From DASZIT01 sp963770635 (GTDB lineage: Bacteria > Actinomycetota > Acidimicrobiia > Acidimicrobiales > RAAP-2), in contig CAVYQI010000007.1 of assembly GCA_963770635.1 (NCBI GenBank), forward strand, positions 248,001 through 312,000: a stretch of 64,000 bases of DNA, in the 5' to 3' direction. Below the pieces are notes generated by a model, which worked only from the letters and a program-made list of their open reading frames with translations, did not search any database and had not been told where the DNA came from. Position numbers and translations under genes: made by a program. This document shows, one piece after another, positions 8,095 to 16,118 of the stretch; the stretch's first letter is position 1; every line of letters starts with the position of its first letter.

Positions 8095-8874
8095 TCAGCT
8101 CCCCGTGTAGTGCGGCGCACGGCCTTCGGCCGCGGCCGCCTTCATCTCGGCGATATCCGACGATTTGTTGACGAAGGTCTGATAGATCAGCTCGTCTTCC
8201 ATGGAGGAGCGGATGCCCGGCTCGCTCAGGTGCTGGAGGACCCGGCGGGCCATCTTGATGGTGACGGCCGGCGCGGCGGCGATCTTGGTGGCCATCTCCC
8301 AGGCGGTGTCGTCGAGCTGCTCCGGGGGGACGACCCTCGAGACGATCCCATGGGCGAACGCCTCGTCGACGCTCATGGTGCGCCCGGTGAGGACCAGATC
8401 ACTGGCGACACCGGTGCCGCAGATCTCGAACAACTTCCCCATCCCACCGGTATCGGGGATGACACCGTGACCGACTTCAGGAAGCATGAACCTCGTACCT
8501 TCAGCGGCGATGCGGATGTCACAGAGCAGGGCCCGCTGGAACGATCCCCCGATAGCCCACCCGTGAATAGCCACGATGATCGGCACGTCGAGGTCGAAGA
8601 CCTGGAGGATCCCTCGATGGCCGCGGGTCATGAGCTCGTGGTGGCTGAGCGGGGTGACGTTGTTTCCGATCACGGAGACGTCACGACCCGACGACCACGC
8701 CTTCCCCTCGCCCCGCCAGATGACCGCTCGGACGTCGGGATGCTGTTTGAGCTCGGTCAGAATCTCGAAGAGACGTTGGTCCATCTCGTCGTCAAAGGCG
8801 TTTCGCTTGTCCGGGTTGTAGTTGGTGATCACCGCGATCGAGCCGCGTATCTCCAGCAGAACCTTGTCGGTCAT
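8095..8874 (-). CDS. Enoyl-CoA hydratase/isomerase family protein
   Basis: A 259-residue crotonase. Oxyanion-hole motifs are GKAWSSGRDVS and HGWAIGGSFQRAL. The first hydratase glutamate is Gln here, and the second is kept in LPEVGHGVIPDTGG, which favours isomerase or another crotonase chemistry over plain hydration. AAGGGGG precedes the ATG at 8874; the longer open frame upstream overlaps the GntR gene and is not coding. The gene is divergent from the GntR and leads the transcript into the dienoyl-CoA-reductase-like SDR. The shared intergenic region carries the CATAAGATATG palindrome, so GntR control is likely. Confidence 0.88.
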   Translation of the reverse strand: MTDKVLLEIRGSIAVITNYNPDKRNAFDDEMDQRLFEILTELKQHPDVRAVIWRGEGKAWSSGRDVSVIGNNVTPLSHHELMTRGHRGILQVFDLDVPIIVAIHGWAIGGSFQRALLCDIRIAAEGTRFMLPEVGHGVIPDTGGMGKLFEICGTGVASDLVLTGRTMSVDEAFAHGIVSRVVPPEQLDDTAWEMATKIAAAPAVTIKMARRVLQHLSEPGIRSSMEDELIYQTFVNKSSDIAEMKAAAAEGRAPHYTGS

Positions 8875-8961
8875 TGATGCCCCCTTAGAAATCGGAGAAG
8901 GTTCCCGGATGGAGGCCAGAACAGATGATCTCCTGGGAAGACGTTGGTCATCGGCTATATC

Positions 8962-8976
8962 GCATAAGATATGTAG
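8962..8976. promoter_or_regulatory. 15-base element with CATA-N3-TATG palindrome in the GntR/crotonase divergent promoter
   Basis: GCATAAGATATGTAG lies between the divergent crotonase (8874) and GntR (9040) genes. The same 15 bases occur at 31211-31225 in another divergent promoter. The core CATA-AGA-TATG has matching arms, and TAAGAT inside it could be a -10 hexamer, so a bound regulator would block RNA polymerase. I infer an autoregulated GntR operator. Confidence 0.55.
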
Positions 8977-9039
8977 GTGGTGTCTTCCTCTGGCAATTCT
9001 CGCGGAACAGCTTCGCAGCGCTCGACGGTGAATCGTGGC

Positions 9040-9705
9040 ATGAGAATAGTGCGCACCAGCAGTGCCGAACATATCGCATTGCACATCCGGACTCTGATCT
9101 TCGACGGCGTCCTTCTCCCCGGCATGCGGGTGCCACAGGATGCCATTGCCCAGGATCTCGGTGTGAGCCGAATCCCGGTACGCGAGGCGCTCATCGTTCT
9201 CGAACGCGAGGGCTGGGTGACCATCGAGATGCACCGGGGCGCCTTCATCAATTCGCTCGACAAGCGGGCTGTCCACGACCATTACGAGCTCTTTGGGCTC
9301 ATCTATGGTTTCGCGGCCAAGCGGGCGCTGGCTCGTGGAAGCAAGGACCTGCCCGACGTCCTTGCCGACATCCAGAAGGAATTCTCCGCCGCCACCGAGC
9401 CCGAAGCCCAGCGGCAGCTGTCCATCGACTTTCACGGTGCAATTCTCAAGGCTGCGGCTTCTCCCCGGATCATGGTGGTGTTGCGGGCCATGTCCGCCTT
9501 GGTCCCGGGCAACTTTTTCGACTTGGTACCCGGAGCGCTGGACGTGGAGAAGCGGGGTTTGGCGGCGATTGTTCGGGCGATGCGGGACAACGACGGAGAA
9601 AGGGCTTCGGCTGAGTACGCCAAGATGATGCGGCAGGTGGGAAACAAGGTGACGCTGCTGTTTGACCAACGGGGGCTTTTCGATCCGGAGCTGGCTTCGG
9701 TCTGA
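9040..9705 (+). CDS. GntR-family (FCD domain) transcriptional regulator
   Basis: A 221-residue GntR regulator. Residues 8-68 form the winged helix (IRTLIFDGVLLPGMRV, then DLGVSRIPVREALIVLEREGWV), and the rest is the all-helical FCD ligand domain of the FadR/VanR group. I start it at the ATG at 9040 because the family opens about ten residues before the first helix; a GTG at 8977 would add 21 low-complexity residues. It is divergent from the crotonase/SDR operon. FCD regulators usually bind carboxylic acids or metals and release DNA, so it plausibly senses a pathway acid. Candidate operators share CATA-N3-TATG. Confidence 0.9.
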   Translation: MRIVRTSSAEHIALHIRTLIFDGVLLPGMRVPQDAIAQDLGVSRIPVREALIVLEREGWVTIEMHRGAFINSLDKRAVHDHYELFGLIYGFAAKRALARGSKDLPDVLADIQKEFSAATEPEAQRQLSIDFHGAILKAAASPRIMVVLRAMSALVPGNFFDLVPGALDVEKRGLAAIVRAMRDNDGERASAEYAKMMRQVGNKVTLLFDQRGLFDPELASV

Positions 9706-9750
9706 CTGCCCTTTCCGCCGCCGCGCACCTTCTCTGTTGGCCAGGACTGA

Positions 9751-11310
9751 TCACCCGCTCGGGTCGGCGGAACCCGGTCCGGCGGGGCCGGATGGACCAC
9801 TTTCTTCACCCGCCCGGGTGATCAACTCGCGGCGTAGGAGCTTTCCGACTTCGCTCCTCGGTAAGGCGCCGAGGCGCCGGAAAGCAACCGGGATCTTGTA
9901 GGCGACCAGGTGATCCCGGCACAGGCGCTCGAGCTCATAGTCGGATGCGGAGCCCACCACGAAAGCCACCGGCACTTCTCCCAGCCGCTCATCGGGAACC
10001 CCGACCACCGCCGCCTCGCTCACCTGTGGCGACAGGCACAGCACCTCCTCCACCTGCCCAGGGAACACTTTGTTGCCGCCCCGATTGATCAGGTCACTTA
10101 CCCGGCCCTCGATCCACACGAATCCGTCGCTGTCCACCCGGGCGTAGTCACCCGTACGTACGTACCCGCCTTCGTCGACCCGATCGTCAAGACTGCCGCC
10201 ATCGGCGTAGCCGGACGCCATACTCGGTGGCTTCACCAGAAGCTCGCCCACCGCGCCCGCTGGGGCTACCGATCCATGCTGGTCGACTACCTTGATGGCC
10301 ACTCCCGGATGGGGCCGCCCGACTGCGCCGATTTTGCCGGGATGCTCACGGGCATCCGCGGCCGTCCACCCGATGACCTCGCCCATCTCCGCCTGGCCGT
10401 AGCCGTTGAGCACGGTGACACCGAACTTGTCGGAGAAGCGACGCGCCGACAACGGAGACAATGGAGCGGTGATGCTGCGAACGTACCGAAGGGGAGCCAG
10501 ATCGGTGACACCTTCGTCGTCGGCAAGCATCACGATCGCCGCGGGCGGCAGCACAGTGGAACGGATGGAGAAGCGGTCGACCAGGGCGGCGAATTCGGAG
10601 GTGGAGAATCGATCCATGACCACCAATTCTGCCCCGGCGCGCAACCCGAACAGAACGTTGTAGATCCCCGCATTGAGAGCCAGCGACACGGGCACCAGGT
10701 TGGGAGACGGGGGTCGAGCCGGATCGGCCGACCGCCCCCGCAGTGGTCCGAGGACCCTGTCCAGCAGTTCCAGGTAGCCGGAGTGGGTCTGCAGAATTGG
10801 CCTCGGTCGTCCGGTGGTTCCGGATGTCCAGGTGACAAAGGCGGTGTCCGGACCGTAACGGGTCGGTTCCACCCCGGCATCCCGTAACCCGGCCTCATCG
10901 ATCACCACCGCGGGGGCGGTGGCCTCGATGACGTGGTCGAGTTCGGCAGTTGGTTGCCGGGGGTTGGCCGGCACGAAGACTGCCCCGGCCATCCAGACCC
11001 CGAACATCGTCGAGATGAACTCCGGACCGTTGGGCAGTTGGATGACCACGGCCTGACCGGCCTCGACTCCCAGGGAATTCAGCTGTCCGGCGATGACGGC
11101 GGCCCCGTGGCGAGCATCACCGGCCGTCACCGAACGACTCACCGTACTGATCAGCGGGTTGGCGTCGGGAAACGGGTGATCGGCCAAAAGTCCAGCCAGT
11201 TGACCCGGGCTGGTGGTCACGGGACAGGCGATCGGTTCGAGAGCCGTTCCACCCGGGCAGGTTCCGGGAACAGGCGGCCCACACAATCGAACGAATCGGA
11301 CACCTAGCAT
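9751..11310 (-). CDS. AMP-binding acyl-CoA synthetase
   Basis: A 519-residue member of the ANL adenylation superfamily, starting at the ATG at 11310 just after AGAGAGG. The phosphate-binding loop reads TSGTTGRPRP, where most members have PKG, so the loop lysine is Arg here. Other motifs are normal: NGYGQAEMGE (A5), YVRTGDYARVD (A7/A8), RVSDLINRGGNKVFPGQVEE, and the C-terminal catalytic lysine in SEVGKLLRRE. It would activate a carboxylic acid to its CoA thioester through an acyl-AMP; chain length and substrate are unknown. It is divergent from a second ligase at 11429 and convergent with GntR. Confidence 0.86.
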   Translation of the reverse strand: MLGVRFVRLCGPPVPGTCPGGTALEPIACPVTTSPGQLAGLLADHPFPDANPLISTVSRSVTAGDARHGAAVIAGQLNSLGVEAGQAVVIQLPNGPEFISTMFGVWMAGAVFVPANPRQPTAELDHVIEATAPAVVIDEAGLRDAGVEPTRYGPDTAFVTWTSGTTGRPRPILQTHSGYLELLDRVLGPLRGRSADPARPPSPNLVPVSLALNAGIYNVLFGLRAGAELVVMDRFSTSEFAALVDRFSIRSTVLPPAAIVMLADDEGVTDLAPLRYVRSITAPLSPLSARRFSDKFGVTVLNGYGQAEMGEVIGWTAADAREHPGKIGAVGRPHPGVAIKVVDQHGSVAPAGAVGELLVKPPSMASGYADGGSLDDRVDEGGYVRTGDYARVDSDGFVWIEGRVSDLINRGGNKVFPGQVEEVLCLSPQVSEAAVVGVPDERLGEVPVAFVVGSASDYELERLCRDHLVAYKIPVAFRRLGALPRSEVGKLLRRELITRAGEESGPSGPAGPGSADPSG

Positions 11311-11428
11311 CCTCTCTGACGGCTTCGTCCTGTCCCCGCCCGCCCGATGGCGACTGTACATTATATTCGACTTAGGCAGTCGCCCGATGAACGGCAATTG
11401 CCAGATCGGTAGAAGGGAATCTACGAGG

Positions 11429-13099
11429 GTGACGGACCACGTCTGGACAAGTGGCGCGCAGTGCACGATCCCGTCCCTGTTCGAAGGCCGCCTCGCCGAT
11501 GACCCTGACGGTGAGTATCTGGACGTCTGCGGGACCAAGCTGAGCGCGGCGCAGGTGGTTCGAAGCGGTCGGCGATTGGCGGCGGCACTGGACGACCTCG
11601 GGTCGGCGCAGCACGACCGGATCGCCACCATGTTGGAAAATTCCCCCGAGGCCGTGGAAGCCTGGGCCGGGATCGTGTTGGGTGGGCGGATCGCGGTCCC
11701 GGTCAACACTGCCTACAAGGGCTCCTATCTGCACCATCAGCTGGCCGACTGCGGCGCCAAGGTAGTGATCGTGGCCAGCAGCCTGGCCCAACGCCTGGTT
11801 GAGGTGGTGGACGACCTCCCCGAACTCGACCACGTCTTCGTTCTCGACGATGAGATGGCGGAATCCAACGCCATTGCCGGCCGGAAGGGCGATCTTCCAG
11901 ATCTCCGCCGGGTTGCCGTCCATCGGTGGGCGGATCTGCTCGGCATCCAGGACCGAGAGCCGGGCGTGACCATCCGACCATCCGACCTGGCCACCTTCAT
12001 CTACACCGGAGGGACCACCGGCCCATCCAAGGGTTGCATGCTGACCCACAATTACCACGAGGCGCTGGCTCGACAAATCGGCATCTGCTGGCAGCGAACC
12101 GCGGAAGACGTGGTATGGACGCCGCTCCCCCTCTACCACTTCAATGCCGTCACCACGGTGGTGATCGGCACCCTGCTCTTCGGCGGGCGGGGGGCGATCT
12201 ACCGGAAGTTCTCAGTGTCCAATTTTTGGTCCGAGATGAATCGGGTGGGGGCGACCATCACCTCCACCCTCGGCACCATGGCCTATCTCCTTGCCCATGA
12301 CCCCGATCGACCGGAGATGCCACGCTCCGGCCGCCCTGAGGCGAATACCACCCTTCGCCTGCTCGGCGCCGCCCCGATGCCCGTCGAGGTCGACGACGTC
12401 ATCCGGGAGCGGTTCGGGCTCAAGACCTTCAGTGGCGCCTATGGGGTCACCGAGGCCAGCCTGGTGTCGTGGCAGCCCCCCGGGGTGGCAAACAAGCCCA
12501 ACGCCGCCGGCAAGATCAACGACGAGTACTTCGACGTCCGCATCTTCGACGACGATGACACCGAGGTGCCCCGTGGCGTCGATGGCGAGGTGGTGGTTCG
12601 CCCCAAGCGCCCCCACGTGATGTTCGAGGGGTATTGGGGCCGGCCGGAAGTGACGGTGGAAACCAGCCGTAACTGGTGGTACCACACCGGCGACATTGGC
12701 CGGATCGACGACGACGGGTATCTCTTCTTCGTGGACCGCAAAGCCGACTACCTGCGGCGTCGGGGGGAGAACATCTCCAGCTTTGAGGTGGAGAGCGTGC
12801 TGATGAGCCACGGAGACCTGGCCGACGTGGCCGTCCATGCCGTGCCCAGCCAGTTGACCGAGGACGACCTGAAGGTGACGGCCACCCTCAAAGACGGAGC
12901 CGATCTCCAACCCGAGGAGCTGTTCCGGTGGTGTGTGGAGCGTCTCCCCTACTTCGTCCTCCCCCGCTACGTCGAGTTCCGGCTCGAGCTACCCCGGAGC
13001 CCGGTTGGGCGGGTTCTCAAACGCGACCTGCGCGACGAAGGGGTGACCCCGACGACCTGGGATGTCGAGGCGGCTGGCATCACCTACGAGAAGCGCTGA
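11429..13099 (+). CDS. AMP-binding CoA ligase, crotonobetaine/carnitine-CoA-ligase-like
   Basis: A 556-residue ANL enzyme. The P-loop is YTGGTTGPSKGCML, the A5 region GAYGVTEAS, A7/A8 WWYHTGDIGRIDDDGY, and RRRGENISSFEVE is typical of the crotonobetaine/carnitine-CoA-ligase-like group. The usual C-terminal catalytic lysine (GK) reads GR in SPVGRVLKRD; from memory this occurs in several ATP-dependent acyl-CoA ligases, but it should weaken adenylation. I choose the GTG at 11429 because GAAGGGA lies ahead of it and the region upstream does not match the family. It leads an operon with an alpha/beta hydrolase, a Rieske oxygenase and a P450 (gaps of 3 and 10 bases, then an ATGA overlap). Confidence 0.85.
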   Translation: MTDHVWTSGAQCTIPSLFEGRLADDPDGEYLDVCGTKLSAAQVVRSGRRLAAALDDLGSAQHDRIATMLENSPEAVEAWAGIVLGGRIAVPVNTAYKGSYLHHQLADCGAKVVIVASSLAQRLVEVVDDLPELDHVFVLDDEMAESNAIAGRKGDLPDLRRVAVHRWADLLGIQDREPGVTIRPSDLATFIYTGGTTGPSKGCMLTHNYHEALARQIGICWQRTAEDVVWTPLPLYHFNAVTTVVIGTLLFGGRGAIYRKFSVSNFWSEMNRVGATITSTLGTMAYLLAHDPDRPEMPRSGRPEANTTLRLLGAAPMPVEVDDVIRERFGLKTFSGAYGVTEASLVSWQPPGVANKPNAAGKINDEYFDVRIFDDDDTEVPRGVDGEVVVRPKRPHVMFEGYWGRPEVTVETSRNWWYHTGDIGRIDDDGYLFFVDRKADYLRRRGENISSFEVESVLMSHGDLADVAVHAVPSQLTEDDLKVTATLKDGADLQPEELFRWCVERLPYFVLPRYVEFRLELPRSPVGRVLKRDLRDEGVTPTTWDVEAAGITYEKR

Positions 13100-13102
13100 C
13101 CG

Positions 13103-13876
13103 GTGTCTCCCGACGGCTCGCGATCTCGACCGACATTGGTCCTGGTCCACGGGGCCATGACCACCTCGGTGATGTGGGACGGGGTCATTGAGCACCTCGA
13201 GCACGACGCCTTGGCCGTCGACCTCCCGGGTCGGCGCTATAAGCCCGCCGACCTTGGCACGGTGACCCGCGCCGACTGGATTCAGTCGGTCTGCGATGAC
13301 ATCGAGGCCGCCGGGCTCGATGAGGTGGTGCTGGTAGGGCATTCCCTGGCCGGATTCGTGATCCCGGGCGTGGCTGCCCGTCTCGGTGAGAGGACCCGGG
13401 GACTGATCTTCGTCACCGCCAACGTCCCGGCGGAAGGACGGCCACCGGTCGAGTTCATGCGGACCGACCTGCGAACCCGGACGATCGAACACCATGACTC
13501 GATCGTGGAACGCACGTCCGGACGCACGCTGGGCGGATTGCGCCCGGGGGAACCACCGATCGTCACCGACCTCGAATTGGTCGACAACGGCCCAAGGCTG
13601 GGCCTCGAGGCACCCGGCCCGTTGTTCGAGCCATTTACCTGGGATGGATTTCCCACCCACCTGCCCCGGACCTACATTCGCTGCCTTCGGGACACGATGA
13701 TCACGCCGGCGTTGGTCGACACCATGATCGCCAACATGGGCGGCGCCAAGCTGATCGACATCGATGCCGGCCACAATGTGGCCACGCACGCCCCCGCCGA
13801 GCTCTCTGCACTTCTCGACGCCTGCCGCGGCGGCATGAGATCGGCTCGTGGATCGGTCAGTATGGTGGCATCGTGA
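13103..13876 (+). CDS. Alpha/beta hydrolase
   Basis: A 257-residue alpha/beta hydrolase. LVLVHGAMTT near residue 15 forms the oxyanion hole, the nucleophile serine lies in GHSLAG near residue 84, the acid is probably in the LRDTMIT region and the histidine in DAGHNVATHAP near residue 223. It is close to plant-type esterase/hydroxynitrile lyase-like hydrolases (EstC type). The start is GTG at 13103, 3 bases after the ligase stop. In this operon it could cleave an ester or lactone of the substrate before or after oxygenation. It shares no overlap with the Rieske gene if that starts at 13887. Confidence 0.85.
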   Translation: MSPDGSRSRPTLVLVHGAMTTSVMWDGVIEHLEHDALAVDLPGRRYKPADLGTVTRADWIQSVCDDIEAAGLDEVVLVGHSLAGFVIPGVAARLGERTRGLIFVTANVPAEGRPPVEFMRTDLRTRTIEHHDSIVERTSGRTLGGLRPGEPPIVTDLELVDNGPRLGLEAPGPLFEPFTWDGFPTHLPRTYIRCLRDTMITPALVDTMIANMGGAKLIDIDAGHNVATHAPAELSALLDACRGGMRSARGSVSMVAS

Positions 13877-13886
13877 GGGCAACACC

Positions 13887-14840
13887 ATGAGTCGGTTCCC
13901 GTTTCCGATGCCGTTCGGGTGGTTCAAGGTGGCGATGCCCGACGAAATCCCCGAGGGCACGGTGGTGACCCGGCGATTGTTCGGCACCGACCTCGTCCTG
14001 TGGCGGGACGCCGAGGGCTCGGTCGTCTGTCAAGAGGCGTTCTGCGCCCATCTCGGTGCCCACCTCGGAGTCGGCGGCACGGTGGAATCGTCATGCATCC
14101 GGTGCCCGTTCCACGGCTGGGCGTGGGGTCCGGGCGGGGAGAATGTGGACATCCCCTACGCGGCACGTCCCAACCGGAAGGCCAAGTTGAGGATCTATCC
14201 CGCCCGCGAGCATGTCGGCATCGTCTTCGCCTGGTACCACCCAACGGGGGCGTCTCCCCTGTGGGAGTTGATGAGCATCCCCGAGTACGAGGACCCCGAG
14301 TTCGGGGAGTACCAGGTATTCGACTTCACCATCCGCACCTGTCTCCAGGAGTTGGGGGAGAACGGCTTCGACCATGCGCACTTCCAGTTCGTCCACAGCC
14401 ATCCAAAGGTGGGCACCATCGAGAAGATCGAATTTCGAGGATTTGATCGAACGGTGCTGTCCTCCCAGAAATTCCCGTCGTCAAAGGGTCCGGTGGATGC
14501 CCGGATCGACATCTTCGGTCGTGGGCCCGGCATGGCGGTCACCCGCTACCACGGCCTCATTGACGCGTCGCTGATCGGGTGCAGCACCCCGATCGACGAC
14601 GAGACAACCCACCTGACCTTCCTGTTCTCGCTGAAGAACCCTGACCAGGACGAGCACGTGGCCAATATCGCCCGGGCATTCGTCAGCTCGGTCAATTCCG
14701 AGGTGGGCCAGGACATCCCCATCTGGGAGAACAAGCGGTACCAGCCGGTCCCGGCCCTGGCTTCGAGCGAGAAGCCGATCACCCAGTTCCGCCAATGGTT
14801 CAAACAGTTCTACATCGAAGAAACCGGAGCGAAATCATGA
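13887..14840 (+). CDS. Rieske oxygenase, KshA-like
   Basis: A 317-residue Rieske non-haem iron oxygenase alpha subunit. The [2Fe-2S] ligands are C53, H55, C73 and H76 (CAHLG...CPFHGW). The mononuclear iron site follows as N159, D162, H165 and H170 in ENGFDHAHFQFVH, the NxxDxxHxxxxH arrangement of 3-ketosteroid 9alpha-hydroxylase (KshA) and related Rieske proteins. It would hydroxylate a bulky alicyclic substrate and needs a separate ferredoxin reductase, which I do not see in the window. The ATG at 13887 is preferred over one at 13848. The stop overlaps the P450 start (ATGA), so both oxygenases are made together. Confidence 0.88.
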   Translation: MSRFPFPMPFGWFKVAMPDEIPEGTVVTRRLFGTDLVLWRDAEGSVVCQEAFCAHLGAHLGVGGTVESSCIRCPFHGWAWGPGGENVDIPYAARPNRKAKLRIYPAREHVGIVFAWYHPTGASPLWELMSIPEYEDPEFGEYQVFDFTIRTCLQELGENGFDHAHFQFVHSHPKVGTIEKIEFRGFDRTVLSSQKFPSSKGPVDARIDIFGRGPGMAVTRYHGLIDASLIGCSTPIDDETTHLTFLFSLKNPDQDEHVANIARAFVSSVNSEVGQDIPIWENKRYQPVPALASSEKPITQFRQWFKQFYIEETGAKS

Positions 14841-16075
14841 TCAGCACCAACTCGGATGGCGAAGCTGGCGGAGCCGCCTGGGGTGCGCCGGACGGCCTGT
14901 ACTGGGATCCGTTCGACGAGTCATTGAAGGCCGACCCCCATCCCATGTGGCGGCGCATGAGGGAGGAAGCGCCGGTCTACTACAACGACAAATACGACTT
15001 CTGGGCCCTCAGCCGGTTCGAGGATGTGGAGCGGGCCCACCGGGAACCCAAGCTCTACAGCTCTGCCCACGGCACCGTTCTGGAGATGATGACGGAGGAG
15101 GCGCTACCCCAGGGAATGATGATTTTCCTCGACCCCCCTGAGCACACCGTCCTCCGGAGGCTGGTGTCGAAGGCATTCACGCCCCGGCGGGTGGCAGAGC
15201 TCGAAAAGGAGATCCGCACGCTGTGTGTCCGGCTTCTCGACGCCCAGCGCGGACAGGCCAGCTTCGACTATGTACAGGACTTCGGTGCCCAGCTGCCGGC
15301 TTACGTGATCGCCGCGCTGCTCGGAGTGCCACCGTCCGACCGCGACCCGGTCCGTCACCACATCGATGAGATGTTCCATATCGAGCCCGGGGTGGGAATG
15401 GCCAATGACGTCTCCATGGCTGCAGGCATTTGGCTGGCCGAATACATGGACAGCCAACTCAACGAGCGGCGAACCCGTCCTGGTGACGACATGTTCACCG
15501 ATCTGGTGCAGGCAGAAATCACCGATCAAGCCGGCACCACCCGGCGCCTGACGCCAGAGGAGAGCACGGAATTCGCCCTCTTGATCATCGGGGCCGGGAC
15601 GGAAACCGTTGCCCGATTGCTGGGATGGGCCGGACTGCTGCTGGCCGACCATCCCGATCAGCAAGCCGAGCTGGCCGACGACCCGACGCTGATCCCCAAC
15701 GCCGTCGAGGAGCTGCTCCGCTATGAGTCGCCTTCGCCGGTCCAGGGCCGATGGTTGACGGAGGAAGTGCAGCTCCATGGGCAGGTCATCCCGGTCGACT
15801 CAAAGGTACTGTTGCTCACCGGGTCCGCGGGTCGCGACGACCGGGTCTACCCGGAGGCGGACCGCTTCGACGTTCGACGCACCTTCAAGCTGCACGTTGC
15901 CTTCGGCTACGGGATTCACTTCTGCCTGGGTGCCGCCTTGGCCCGCATGGAAGGCAAGGTGGCGCTGGAGGAGACCTTCAAGCGATACAAGTCGTGGACG
16001 GTTGACAAACCGCGCGCCGTGCCCCTCCATACCAGCACCGTCCGCGGCTACAAGGAACTGCCCATCAACGTCTGA
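14837..16075 (+). CDS. Cytochrome P450
   Basis: A 412-residue soluble bacterial P450. Motifs in order are the I-helix GAGTETV (residues 252-258, with the usual acidic-Thr pair), ExxR at E292-R295 in EELLRYESP, and the haem loop FGYGIHFCLGAALAR with cysteine ligand C363. There is no membrane anchor. The start ATG lies in the ATGA overlap with the Rieske gene. Coupling of a Rieske oxygenase and a P450 after a CoA ligase suggests stepwise oxidation of one hydrophobic substrate. No ferredoxin or reductase partner is visible nearby. It ends the operon; 43 bases later comes a convergent amidohydrolase. Confidence 0.92.
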   Translation: MISTNSDGEAGGAAWGAPDGLYWDPFDESLKADPHPMWRRMREEAPVYYNDKYDFWALSRFEDVERAHREPKLYSSAHGTVLEMMTEEALPQGMMIFLDPPEHTVLRRLVSKAFTPRRVAELEKEIRTLCVRLLDAQRGQASFDYVQDFGAQLPAYVIAALLGVPPSDRDPVRHHIDEMFHIEPGVGMANDVSMAAGIWLAEYMDSQLNERRTRPGDDMFTDLVQAEITDQAGTTRRLTPEESTEFALLIIGAGTETVARLLGWAGLLLADHPDQQAELADDPTLIPNAVEELLRYESPSPVQGRWLTEEVQLHGQVIPVDSKVLLLTGSAGRDDRVYPEADRFDVRRTFKLHVAFGYGIHFCLGAALARMEGKVALEETFKRYKSWTVDKPRAVPLHTSTVRGYKELPINV

Positions 16076-16118
16076 CCCCCGTGCCATCCGGGCTGGGTCG
16101 GGAGGTCGTCTCGGTCGC

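Noticed and set aside
8095..9669. Long 524-codon version of the crotonase at 8.1-8.9 kb
   Set aside because: The N-terminal 265 codons overlap the GntR gene on the other strand and are not crotonase-like; the family start with a good ribosome-binding site is at 8874.
9751..11709. 652-codon version of the acyl-CoA synthetase
   Set aside because: The first 133 codons are antisense to the second ligase and not family-like; the ATG at 11310 gives the usual length.
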